The notes beneath the pieces were generated by a model. It was not told the DNA's origin, did not search any database, and saw only the letters and a program-made list of their open reading frames with translations. A DNA stretch of 49,730 nucleotides from Taishania sp964580465. Its GTDB lineage: Bacteria > Bacteroidota > Bacteroidia > Flavobacteriales_D > Crocinitomicaceae. The translations under genes and the position numbers were made by a program. Numbering within the stretch: position 1 is the first letter of the stretch; every line of letters starts with the position of its first letter. Positions 9,527 through 17,332 of the stretch are shown here, piece by piece. The stretch lies in NCBI GenBank assembly GCA_964580465.1, contig CAZOKJ010000016.1, positions 1 through 49,730 of the forward strand, in the 5' to 3' direction.

Positions 9527-10594
9527 TTATTCATCAAAAGAAACGACCAAGGTTTCTGTTGTTGGATGTGATTGGCATGTTAAGATATAACCAGCTTCTA
9601 CCTCTTCAGGTGTTAGGGCGTAATTCACATCCATTCTAACTTCTCCTTCAAGTACTTTTGCTTTACATGTGCAACAAACACCACCTTTGCAAGAGAAAGG
9701 TAAATCTGCACCGCCCTTAATAGCAGCATCCAGAATGTTTGTTTCATTAGAATCCATAGAAATATCAAATTCATCATCGTCAATGATTACTTTTACATTG
9801 GAGTGAATACTTGGTCCTTCGTATGTTGCTTTTTTGTTGTCAATTTGATTATCTGTAATGAATAATTCGAAATGAATTTTTTCAGCAGGTACACCCAATG
9901 CAGTAAAACTGTCTTTCACAGCATGAATCATTCCTTCAGGTCCGCAAACATATACAGCATCAATAGGAGTATCTTTCAAAAATGCTTGATACAATTTCTT
10001 ACTTTTTTCCTCATCGATACGGCCCTTTTGAATATCGTTACCTAAATTTTCACGAGACAATACGTGAATAACTCTAAAATTATTCATGTAGTTGTTTTTC
10101 AATCCCTCGATTTCCTCACTAAAAATAATGGAATTGTAATTGCTATTACCAAAAAAAAGTGTAACATCACTCATGGGTTCTTGTGTCAACATTTCTTTTA
10201 AAATGGACATAATAGGTGTGATGCCAGATCCAGCAGCGAAAAGAACGTATGAGTTTTTAGCAGCAGGATTTGCTTTGAATGTAAAATGACCATTTGGAGT
10301 CATTACTTCTAGTTCATCACCAGCTTTTATTTCATTGTTGGCGAAAGTAGAAAATTTCCCATCTGTAATTTGTTTAACAGCTACACGCAAATCATTTTCG
10401 TAAGGGGCTGTGCACAAAGAATAGGAGCGACGAATTTCTTCGCCATTCATTATTTTTTTTATGGTCAAATTTTGCCCAGGAATAAATGAAAATTCCTCTT
10501 TTAGATTTTCAGGCAAATCAAATGCAATAGAAACAACGTCTTTCGTTTCTCTTCTTACTTCCTTAACTGTTAGTGTATGAAATCTAGGTGTCAT
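9527..10594 (-). CDS. paaE: Phenylacetyl-CoA epoxidase reductase subunit PaaE
   Basis: The 355-residue protein starts FHTLTVKEVRRETKDVVSI after MTPR, very close in style to known PaaE. It has the FAD motif RRSYSLCTAP, the NAD(P) motifs GSGITPIMS and VCGPEGM, and the C-terminal [2Fe-2S] cysteines in FSCKGGVCCTC plus LTCQSHP. It supplies electrons from NADPH through FAD and the iron-sulfur cluster to the PaaAC oxygenase. Unlike in E. coli, where paaE follows paaABCD, it is transcribed divergently from paaABCD across a 159-bp region containing a palindrome. Of the two reductases here this is the better PaaE candidate. Confidence 0.87.
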   Translation of the reverse strand: MTPRFHTLTVKEVRRETKDVVSIAFDLPENLKEEFSFIPGQNLTIKKIMNGEEIRRSYSLCTAPYENDLRVAVKQITDGKFSTFANNEIKAGDELEVMTPNGHFTFKANPAAKNSYVLFAAGSGITPIMSILKEMLTQEPMSDVTLFFGNSNYNSIIFSEEIEGLKNNYMNNFRVIHVLSRENLGNDIQKGRIDEEKSKKLYQAFLKDTPIDAVYVCGPEGMIHAVKDSFTALGVPAEKIHFELFITDNQIDNKKATYEGPSIHSNVKVIIDDDEFDISMDSNETNILDAAIKGGADLPFSCKGGVCCTCKAKVLEGEVRMDVNYALTPEEVEAGYILTCQSHPTTETLVVSFDE

Positions 10595-10658
10595 ATCGTA
10601 TTAAAATCTTTTAGACGGCGAATTTAATCATTTAGAGTGAATAGAGTGGAATAATATA

Positions 10659-10682
10659 TCACACTAAATTAATTTTGTGTTA
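10659..10682. promoter_or_regulatory. Palindromic operator candidate in the divergent paa region
   Basis: A 24-bp imperfect palindrome is centred between 10670 and 10671. The left arm TCACACTAAATT and the right arm AATTTTGTGTTA match in 10 of 12 positions. It lies between the divergent paaE and paaA transcripts and overlaps a TAATTTTG box at 10670-10677. Phenylacetate regulators of the PaaR/TetR type use palindromes in such places, but no regulator gene is in this window. Confidence 0.4.
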
Positions 10683-10732
10683 AAGATAAAACATTTTCAT
10701 GAAATAAATGATGTTTAGTTTAGTTTTTTAAT

Positions 10733-10740
10733 TAGATTTG
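10733..10740 (+). promoter_or_regulatory. -7-like box for paaABCD
   Basis: TAGATTTG fits TAnnTTTG and ends 13 bp before the paaA ATG. No good -33 TTG is seen at 19-21 bp, so the promoter may depend on an activator, or the TAATTTTG at 10670-10677 may be used instead. Confidence 0.35.
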
Positions 10741-10753
10741 TAGAGTACTCAAA

Positions 10754-11716
10754 ATGATTATGGAAAATAAAGATATTGAACAATTAGAGCATCAATTTCA
10801 AGCGAAAGTAGATGCAGAGATTAAAATTGAGCCTCGTGATTGGATGCCTGATGCTTATCGTAAGACGTTGATTCGTCAAATTTCACAACATGCGCATTCA
10901 GAAATTGTAGGGATGTTGCCTGAAGGGAATTGGATTACACGTGCCCCAAGTTTACGTAGAAAAGCTGTTTTGTTAGCAAAAGTTCAAGACGAAGCTGGAC
11001 ACGGGTTGTACTTGTACAGTGCGGCTGAAACATTAGGTGCAGATAGAGAGTCATTGATTGATGATTTGCACACAGGTAAAGCAAAGTATTCTTCTATTTT
11101 TAATTATCCTACGCTAACATGGGCAGATATGGGAGCTATCGGATGGTTAGTTGATGGAGCAGCAATTATGAATCAGGTTCCGTTGTGCAGAACGTCTTAT
11201 GGGCCTTATGCTCGTGCCATGGTTCGTGTTTGTAAAGAAGAATCTTTCCACCAACGTCAAGGTTATGAAATTATGACAACTTTGGCAAAAGGGACTCCAG
11301 AGCAAAAGGCTATGGCGCAAGATGCTTTGAATCGTTTTTGGTGGCCAGCGTTAATGATGTTTGGACCTGCAGATGCTGATTCTAAGCACACAGATCAGTC
11401 AATGAAATGGAAAATCAAACGTCAAACTAACGACGAGTTACGTCAACAATTTGTTGATATTACCGTGCCTCAAGCTGAATTAATAGGTTTAAAAGTTCCA
11501 GATGATAATTTGAAGTTCAATGAAGCAACTGGACATTATGAATTTAGCGATATCAATTGGGATGAATTTTGGCAAGTAGTTCAAGGAAATGGGCCATGCA
11601 ACAAAAAACGTATTGATGATCGTCGTATGGCTAAAGAAAAAGGAATGTGGGTGCGTGAAGCTGCTGCTGCTTATGCAGAAAAACGAGCTAAAAAAGAGCA
11701 AGAAAATCGCGCATAA
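10754..11716 (+). CDS. paaA: 1,2-phenylacetyl-CoA epoxidase subunit PaaA (catalytic)
   Basis: PaaA is the diiron subunit that epoxidises the ring of phenylacetyl-CoA with O2. The 320-residue product has the ferritin-like iron-ligand motifs: Glu50 (in HSE), E80xxH83 in VQDEAGHG and E163xxH166 in KEESFHQRQG. The blocks SLRRKAVLLAKVQDEAGHG and YLYSAAETLGA are nearly those of known PaaA. A second ATG two codons in (10760) is an alternative start. It is the first gene of paaABCD. The C-terminal tail is rich in Lys, Glu and Ala. Confidence 0.95.
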   Translation: MIMENKDIEQLEHQFQAKVDAEIKIEPRDWMPDAYRKTLIRQISQHAHSEIVGMLPEGNWITRAPSLRRKAVLLAKVQDEAGHGLYLYSAAETLGADRESLIDDLHTGKAKYSSIFNYPTLTWADMGAIGWLVDGAAIMNQVPLCRTSYGPYARAMVRVCKEESFHQRQGYEIMTTLAKGTPEQKAMAQDALNRFWWPALMMFGPADADSKHTDQSMKWKIKRQTNDELRQQFVDITVPQAELIGLKVPDDNLKFNEATGHYEFSDINWDEFWQVVQGNGPCNKKRIDDRRMAKEKGMWVREAAAAYAEKRAKKEQENRA

Positions 11717-11744
11717 TATATTAACGAGACTAAAAAATTAAAAT

Positions 11745-12032
11745 ATGGCAAATCCAAATTGGCCTCTTTGGGAGGTGTTTATTAGAAGTAAACAAGGTTT
11801 AAATCATAAACATGTAGGAAGTTTACGTGCAGCTGATGCACAAATGGCAGTTGACAATGCAAGAGACGTTTACACAAGACGTTCAGAAGGAATTAGCATT
11901 TGGGTTGTTCAATCAAAAGATTTATTTGCTTCTGACCCAAGTGAGGCTGAATCATTGTTTGAACCAGCAGATTCTAAAATTTATCGTCATCCGACTTTTT
12001 ATGAAGTTCCAGAAGGAGTTTCTCACATGTAA
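11745..12032 (+). CDS. paaB: 1,2-phenylacetyl-CoA epoxidase subunit PaaB
   Basis: This small subunit of the multicomponent phenylacetyl-CoA epoxidase is 95 residues, the usual length. It carries the family pattern WPLWEVFIRSKQGLNHKHVG, then 'ADAQMAVDNARDVYTRR' and ISIWVVQS. PaaB is thought to organise the PaaAC heterodimers and help dock the reductase. It lies 28 bp after paaA and 11 bp before the paaC ATG. Confidence 0.95.
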   Translation: MANPNWPLWEVFIRSKQGLNHKHVGSLRAADAQMAVDNARDVYTRRSEGISIWVVQSKDLFASDPSEAESLFEPADSKIYRHPTFYEVPEGVSHM

Positions 12033-12043
12033 TTTGATTGAAA

Positions 12044-12796
12044 ATGAACAACAATTTATTTGAATATTTACTGCGCTTAGGAGATGATAGTCTTATCATC
12101 GGGCAACGTTTATCTGAATGGTGTGGTCACGGTCCAATTTTGGAAGAAGATATTGCAATGACAAACATTGCTTTGGACTTCATTGGACAAGCTACTTCTT
12201 TGTTTGATTATGCTGCAAAGGTAGAAAATAAAGGACGTGACGAAGACCAGTTGGCTTTTGTAAGACTTGAACATGAGTATAAAAATGTTTTGCTTGTAGA
12301 GCAACCAAATGGTGATTTTGCTGACACAATGGTTCGTCAATTTTTATTTGATGCGTTTAGAAAACCATTTTATGAAGCATTAACGAATAGCAAGGATGCT
12401 CAATTAGCAGCAATTGCTGAAAAATCATTAAAAGAAACAAAGTATCATTTACGCCATTCTTCTGAGTGGGTTATTCGCTTAGGCGATGGTACTGAAGAGT
12501 CTCATGAGCGTGCGCAAAAAGCAGTTGATAATTTGTGGAGATATGCTGACGAATTATTCTACGAAGATGCAGTAGATGCAGCATTGCAAGCAGAAGGAAT
12601 TGCGCCTTCTTTGGCTTCTTTAAGAGAAGAATGGATGCAAACAGTTACTAATGTATTAAATGAAGCGACTTTGACTATTCCGACAAATGGATGGAAACAA
12701 GCAGGAGGAAGAATCGGACGTCACACGGAATACATGGGGTACATTTTAACAGAAATGCAATATATGCAACGTGCTTATCCAAATATGAAGTGGTAA
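12044..12796 (+). CDS. paaC: 1,2-phenylacetyl-CoA epoxidase subunit PaaC
   Basis: PaaC is the structural partner of PaaA. It is ferritin-like but lacks a working diiron site. The 250-residue product shows the family blocks LGDDSLIIGQRLSEWCGHGP at the N-terminus and RIGRHTEYMGYILTEMQ near the C-terminus. I start at the ATG at 12044, because the longer frame begins with a TTG at 12038 that adds only two residues. The stop is one base before the paaD start, so the genes are tightly coupled. Confidence 0.94.
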   Translation: MNNNLFEYLLRLGDDSLIIGQRLSEWCGHGPILEEDIAMTNIALDFIGQATSLFDYAAKVENKGRDEDQLAFVRLEHEYKNVLLVEQPNGDFADTMVRQFLFDAFRKPFYEALTNSKDAQLAAIAEKSLKETKYHLRHSSEWVIRLGDGTEESHERAQKAVDNLWRYADELFYEDAVDAALQAEGIAPSLASLREEWMQTVTNVLNEATLTIPTNGWKQAGGRIGRHTEYMGYILTEMQYMQRAYPNMKW

Positions 12797-12797
12797 C

Positions 12798-13286
12798 ATG
12801 AAATGGACTGAAGAACAAATATGGCAATGGTTGGAAGAGGTTTCAGATCCTGAAATCCCAGTGCTAACACTCCCAGATTTAGGGGTTATTAGAAAGGTAA
12901 CAATTTCTGATGATAAGGTGCTAGTTACAATTACGCCTACGTATTCTGGATGTCCTGCTATGCGAGTGATGGAAGAAGACATCGTCACATTATTAAAAGA
13001 TAAAGGTGTTCAAGAGGTGGAAGTAGAAACGGTACTTTCACCTGCTTGGACCACAGATTGGATTACTGAAAAAGGTAGGGTTAGGTTAAAAGAATATGGG
13101 ATTGCTCCCCCAGAAGATGAAGTAGATAAAGGAGTTCTTTTTGGTAAGGCTGTGACTGTAGAATGTCCTTTGTGTCATTCAAAAAACACACGAATGATTT
13201 CCATGTTTGGCAGCACGGCATGTAAGGCACAGTATCAATGCAATGATTGTCTTGAGCCGTTTGATTATTTTAAGTGTCTGAGATAA
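12798..13286 (+). CDS. paaD: Phenylacetate degradation protein PaaD (MIP18-type maturation factor)
   Basis: The 162-residue protein begins with a DUF59/MIP18 domain (EEVSDPEIPVLTLPDLGVIR, then TPTYSGCPAM). It ends with a zinc-ribbon-like segment with paired cysteines in CPLCHS and CNDCLEPFDYFKC. PaaD is needed for epoxidase activity, probably in assembling its metal or Fe-S centres. It is the last clear gene of the paaABCD operon. A weak hairpin at 13299-13318 with a T-run follows. Confidence 0.93.
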   Translation: MKWTEEQIWQWLEEVSDPEIPVLTLPDLGVIRKVTISDDKVLVTITPTYSGCPAMRVMEEDIVTLLKDKGVQEVEVETVLSPAWTTDWITEKGRVRLKEYGIAPPEDEVDKGVLFGKAVTVECPLCHSKNTRMISMFGSTACKAQYQCNDCLEPFDYFKCLR

Positions 13287-13298
13287 GCTGTTAATTAA

Positions 13299-13329
13299 TT
13301 AACGTAAAAGATCGTTAAATTCTTTTTTT
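13299..13329 (+). terminator. Weak candidate terminator after paaD
   Basis: TTAACG and CGTTAA form a 6-bp stem with an 8-nt loop, followed within a few bases by seven T residues. The stem is short and AT-rich, so termination may be partial. Confidence 0.35.
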
Positions 13330-13382
13330 ATCAATATTTTTTCAGTAATTTGGTGGCTGAAGAACTATTAAACCGTGAAGCT

Positions 13383-13589
13383 ATGTTAGAATTAACTAAA
13401 AACGTTCTAAAAAAAGTAAGCTTTGATGCGCTGTTGTTTCAAAAAGAATTAAACAAAGCATTGAAATGGATAACAGATGCAGAGGAAGTGAAGCGATTAA
13501 AAGAATGGTGCATTGTTGAGTTTGGAAGCATTCACCCAATGATTATCAAAAAAGCCTTTGAGCAGAAGAAATTGGCATTAAAGAAGTAA
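13383..13589 (+). CDS. Small conserved-looking hypothetical protein
   Basis: From the ATG at 13383 the product is 68 residues, basic and probably all-helical, with the pattern LTKNVLKKVSFDALLFQKEL and a central KRLKEWC segment. Similar short proteins of unknown function seem common in Flavobacteriales, by memory only. The frame is open further upstream to TTG at 13350 or GTG at 13353. I prefer the ATG because a weak TAATTTG promoter-like box lies at 13346-13352. No function can be assigned. It lies between paaD and serS and is followed by its own terminator. Confidence 0.6.
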   Translation: MLELTKNVLKKVSFDALLFQKELNKALKWITDAEEVKRLKEWCIVEFGSIHPMIIKKAFEQKKLALKK

Positions 13590-13612
13590 AACACTATTAA
13601 AAAAGTTAAAAG

Positions 13613-13657
13613 GGCATTGCGAATGGAATATTTTTTTCATTTCGCAATGCTTTTTTC
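13613..13657 (+). terminator. Rho-independent terminator before serS
   Basis: GCATTGCGAATG pairs with CATTTCGCAATGC with one bulged base, around a T-rich loop, and is followed by a T-run at 13651-13656. Confidence 0.8.
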
Positions 13658-13668
13658 TTTATTATCCT

Positions 13669-13676
13669 TAAGTTTG
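13669..13676 (+). promoter_or_regulatory. -7 box for serS
   Basis: TAAGTTTG (followed by C) matches TAnnTTTG exactly. It sits between the upstream terminator and serS, 19 bp before the ATG. No -33 TTG is visible at the usual spacing. Confidence 0.5.
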
Positions 13677-13695
13677 CAGATATAAACTCAAGATT

Positions 13696-14967
13696 ATGTT
13701 GGAAATTACACGCATTCGTACAGAAAAAGAGGCAATCGTTGAAGGATTGAAAAAAAGACACTTTGATGCAGCTCCTATTGTGAATGAAATTTTGGAAAAA
13801 GATGAACAATGGAGAAAGCAAAAATCGGATTTAGATACGATTTTATCCGAAATGAACACGTATGCGAAAAATATAGGTCTTTTGATGAAAGAAGGCAAAA
13901 AAGAAGAGGCGGAAACTGCTAAATCTGCTGTTGCTGAATTGAAACAAAAGGAGGCTGCGTTGAAAGAAGAAGTAGATGCACTTGAAGCTGCTATTCAACA
14001 GTTGATGTACCAATTGCCAAACGTGCCAAATGAATTGGTGAAGGCTGGTAAAAATGAATTGGATAATGAAACTGTTTATGAATGGGGGACTGAACCTAAT
14101 TATGGCTTTGAAGCAATCCCTCACTGGGATTTAGCAAAAAAATATGATTTAATCGATTTTGAATTAGGCGTAAAAGTTACTGGTGCTGGATTTCCTTTTT
14201 ACAGAGGAAAAGGAGCAAAATTACAACGTGCTTTAATTCATTTCTTTTTAACTGAAGCTGAAAAGGCAGGTTATACAGAATACCTTTCTCCACATGTTGT
14301 GAATGAAGCGTCTGGTATTGGTACTGGTCAATTACCTGACAAAGAAGGTCAAATGTACCAAATTCCGATTGATGGTTTGTATATGATTCCGACAGCTGAG
14401 GTTCCGTTGACAAACATTTACCGCGATGTGATTCTTCCTTCGGAAGATTTCTCAATAAAAATGACAGGTTATACTCCTTGTTTCCGTCGTGAGGCAGGAT
14501 CCTATGGTAAAGATGTGAGAGGTTTGAACCGTTTACACCAGTTTGATAAAGTTGAAATTGTGCGTATTGAACACCCTTCTAACACAGCAAAAGCATTGGA
14601 GGAAATGTTGGCGCACGTTAAACATTTATTGGAAACATTAGGCATGAAATACCGTATCTTACGTTTGTGTGGAGGTGACACTGGATTTGCTTCGGCAATG
14701 ACGTATGATTTCGAAGTGTATTCAGCTGCTCAACAAAAATGGTTGGAGGTGTCTTCAGTTTCACGCTTTGATACATTCCAAGCAAATCGTTTAAAATTGC
14801 GTTATAGAGGCGAAGATAAAAAGACTTACTTGGCACACACATTGAATGGATCTGCATTGGCACTTCCACGTGTGCTTGCCGCTATTTTAGAAAATTATCA
14901 AACGGAAGATGGAATCGTTATACCAGAGGTGTTGCGTCCGTTTACTGGATTTGATAAAATTAGCTAA
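13696..14967 (+). CDS. serS: Serine--tRNA ligase
   Basis: This class II aminoacyl-tRNA synthetase charges tRNA-Ser (and tRNA-Sec where present) with serine. The 423-residue product has an N-terminal two-helix coiled-coil arm at about residues 25-105. The catalytic domain has motif 2 (TPCFRREAGSYGKDVRGL, then HQFDKVE) and motif 3 (LNGSALALPRVLAAILEN). Length and order are standard. It is probably monocistronic, with its own -7 box and hairpins on both sides. Confidence 0.97.
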   Translation: MLEITRIRTEKEAIVEGLKKRHFDAAPIVNEILEKDEQWRKQKSDLDTILSEMNTYAKNIGLLMKEGKKEEAETAKSAVAELKQKEAALKEEVDALEAAIQQLMYQLPNVPNELVKAGKNELDNETVYEWGTEPNYGFEAIPHWDLAKKYDLIDFELGVKVTGAGFPFYRGKGAKLQRALIHFFLTEAEKAGYTEYLSPHVVNEASGIGTGQLPDKEGQMYQIPIDGLYMIPTAEVPLTNIYRDVILPSEDFSIKMTGYTPCFRREAGSYGKDVRGLNRLHQFDKVEIVRIEHPSNTAKALEEMLAHVKHLLETLGMKYRILRLCGGDTGFASAMTYDFEVYSAAQQKWLEVSSVSRFDTFQANRLKLRYRGEDKKTYLAHTLNGSALALPRVLAAILENYQTEDGIVIPEVLRPFTGFDKIS

Positions 14968-15013
14968 AATATACAAAAGAAAATGAGTTAATCGCTCAAT
15001 TATAAGAGTAAGA

Positions 15014-15040
15014 GGGTGTCCAAAATGGATGCCCTTATTT
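15014..15040 (+). terminator. Terminator candidate after serS
   Basis: GGGTGTCC and GGATGCCC form an 8-bp stem including G-T pairs, with a 5-nt loop, followed by a short T-rich tract. It lies between convergent genes and slightly overlaps the 3' end of the minus-strand lipoprotein gene. Confidence 0.6.
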
Positions 15041-15976
15041 CATTTTATAGGTAAATACTTCCTTGTACACAAACACTTTATTGCCGTTGTAGTTTCTTGT
15101 TTTTGTTACGCTTACTGGAAGATTGCCCTTTAATTCAAAGGAATAATTCGTTGCTGATACAAAGCCTCCCATGCTAAAAGTAGAGTCTACAAAACCCTTA
15201 CAGGCTCCCTTAGAATTATATTGAAAAGTTCGGTGTATGTTAAAAGGATGATCGGTCCAATCAATGGATTGAATAGCATCGTTTTTATAAGTAAATGTTC
15301 TAACGTTTCGTTCTTCAACAAGATTTTGAATGCTATATGTTTTTTCTGGTCTAATGATAGAACCCCAAACGATTATGTCTTCTTTAGAAGGTTTACACAA
15401 GGTGTCAATGACCAAAGCCTTCCAATTCTCTTTGTTAGGAATAATCATTAATCGCATGTTTGAGTTGCTGTTTTGAAAAACGTATAGGTTGTTATTATGA
15501 GTGGTTTCTGTGTATTCTATGTAGGGAAACTCTTCCGAGACTAATGTTTCGCTCAATTCAACTTTTGCGTAACCTGTTGTTTTATCCCATTTGGAGTAAT
15601 TTGCTTTGATTGTGCTAATTAGTCGGTTGTCATAATAATTACTAATGGTGAGCAGTTCTACAGCACCATTTTTATTGAATTCGTACAACATTCTTTTCTC
15701 AAGAATCATTTCCTCATCTGTTGATGACGTGTTTTTATTGAGCGAAGGATAATAAGTTGTTCGTTCGATGGATACAATGTTTTTTGTTTGAATGATAGAA
15801 TCATTGAACCATATAGGGAATGAAATGGACTTTTCTCCTTCACTGTATAAAAATGAAAGATTGAAAATCCCCTCTTTTGGATGGACTGTTTTAATTACTT
15901 TTTTGCTTTCGGAAATTTGCTCAGAGCAACTTGCTAACAAAAAAACAATAAAATATATCAATGCAATTTTCTTCAT
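15035..15976 (-). CDS. Hypothetical lipoprotein
   Basis: The 313-residue protein has a clear lipoprotein signal peptide, with a hydrophobic stretch then LLASC and the lipidated Cys at residue 17. The mature part is rich in Asn, Ser, Thr and Tyr and in alternating beta-like stretches. Phrases such as 'MLYEFNKNGAVELLTISNYY' and 'FQYNSKGACKGF' resemble YD/RHS-like or MORN-like wrap repeats common in Bacteroidota lipoproteins, but I do not recognise the family. It probably sits in the outer membrane facing the periplasm. It stands alone, with 117 bp to the phosphatase gene. Confidence 0.75.
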   Translation of the reverse strand: MKKIALIYFIVFLLASCSEQISESKKVIKTVHPKEGIFNLSFLYSEGEKSISFPIWFNDSIIQTKNIVSIERTTYYPSLNKNTSSTDEEMILEKRMLYEFNKNGAVELLTISNYYDNRLISTIKANYSKWDKTTGYAKVELSETLVSEEFPYIEYTETTHNNNLYVFQNSNSNMRLMIIPNKENWKALVIDTLCKPSKEDIIVWGSIIRPEKTYSIQNLVEERNVRTFTYKNDAIQSIDWTDHPFNIHRTFQYNSKGACKGFVDSTFSMGGFVSATNYSFELKGNLPVSVTKTRNYNGNKVFVYKEVFTYKMK

Positions 15977-16093
15977 GAATCTTTGAATGCATTACTTTAA
16001 CTTATGTGTAAATTTTGATGAAATAACATCTAATTTACTGCTTTTGAATAGCGTGAAGTTACAGCTTTTTATTAAAATAAACACAAAATGTCA

Positions 16094-17332
16094 TTAGAAA
16101 AAACGACAAGTGAAAATAGCGGTGTCATCAACCAAGGGTAAATCACCTTTCCACTCGTCTAATTTAGAAAAAATAAGGTTGTTCATATCTTCCATGCTAA
16201 GAGGATAAAAAGAATGAACTGTTTTCACCAAACGATCTAAGCCGAACTGTTCCTCTTCTTTATTTTCAAGCTCTACCACACCATCAGTATAAGTAATGAG
16301 CGTGGTATTAGGTTTTAAAGTAACTTCTCCCACATTGATGAAAGGCAGCGTATCGAGCATTCCTAATCCAATGGTACCTTCGCTCAAAAAAGTTACTTTT
16401 TTACCAGTTGTTAAAATCGGATGATTGTGGCCAGCATTGACGTATTTCAAAACGCGTGTATCTGAATTGTAATGGGCGATGAACAAAGTAATAAATTTTT
16501 CGCCTTGTGCACTTTCTATTACTTTTTCATTTAATTCGTTGACCAAAAAAGTTAAATCATATTTTTGATAAATGAAGAGCGTTCGCAGCGTTGCTTGAAA
16601 ATTAGCCATGAGCATTGCAGCACCAATTCCCTTGCCAGAAACATCACCTATGCACATGATAAATTCGTTTTTTCCCAATGGTATAAAGTCGTAATAATCA
16701 CCCCCTACTTCATGTATAGGAATGTACTTGGCTGAAATATCCATTTGTTTATTGGATGGAAGGTTGGATGGGAATAGCAATTTTTGCATTTCACGCGCTA
16801 CTTCAAGTTCCTTTTTTATTCGTTCTTGTATCACACGCTGTTTTGCCATTGTCTTGTTTTCAATCGCCACTACGATGATATTGGTAAGTGTTTGAATAAA
16901 ACCTAAATTATTATGAATACTTTCGTGATAGAAGTCAATGGGATGGTTTAACTTCAACAAGAGGAAAGCCAACGCTTTGTCTTTATGAAAAACAGGAATG
17001 ACAATGTCGAAATTTTGCAACGAAGAAGCAGATGATGACTCAATAAATGTAATATTTTTGAAACGCAACAACTCTTCTGAAGGATGAATATCAAGCATTT
17101 TTCCGCGTACACCATTTTTAATCAATAACTGCCATTGATGTTCATCTTGGCGAGTAAACAATAAAAAACGAGGAAATTCCAGTTGCTCTTTTAGGATAAA
17201 AGAATATAGCTCAGTCAACCTATCCACCGACTCATTGGCATTGATAGCCGTGGTGATTTCCAAAAGAGAATTTAGTTTAAAGTCTTTTTGGAACAATTGA
17301 ATTTCGAGGTCATTTATCCGTTTGTCATACAT
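16094..17332 (-). CDS. SpoIIE/RsbU-type PP2C serine phosphatase with N-terminal sensory region
   Basis: Residues about 1-180 of this 412-residue protein look GAF-like. A helical linker follows (QERIKKELEVAREMQKLLFP), typical before RsbU-type domains. The C-terminal phosphatase has the metal-binding aspartates in GGDYYDF, GDVSGKG, YTDGVVE and the final VDDTAIF. Such enzymes dephosphorylate anti-sigma-antagonist or STAS proteins in partner-switching signalling. No transmembrane segment is seen, so it is cytoplasmic. Its start codon overlaps the stop of the LpxD-like gene by one base (TAATG), so the two are co-expressed. No anti-sigma kinase gene is nearby. Confidence 0.88.
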   Translation of the reverse strand: MYDKRINDLEIQLFQKDFKLNSLLEITTAINANESVDRLTELYSFILKEQLEFPRFLLFTRQDEHQWQLLIKNGVRGKMLDIHPSEELLRFKNITFIESSSASSLQNFDIVIPVFHKDKALAFLLLKLNHPIDFYHESIHNNLGFIQTLTNIIVVAIENKTMAKQRVIQERIKKELEVAREMQKLLFPSNLPSNKQMDISAKYIPIHEVGGDYYDFIPLGKNEFIMCIGDVSGKGIGAAMLMANFQATLRTLFIYQKYDLTFLVNELNEKVIESAQGEKFITLFIAHYNSDTRVLKYVNAGHNHPILTTGKKVTFLSEGTIGLGMLDTLPFINVGEVTLKPNTTLITYTDGVVELENKEEEQFGLDRLVKTVHSFYPLSMEDMNNLIFSKLDEWKGDLPLVDDTAIFTCRFF

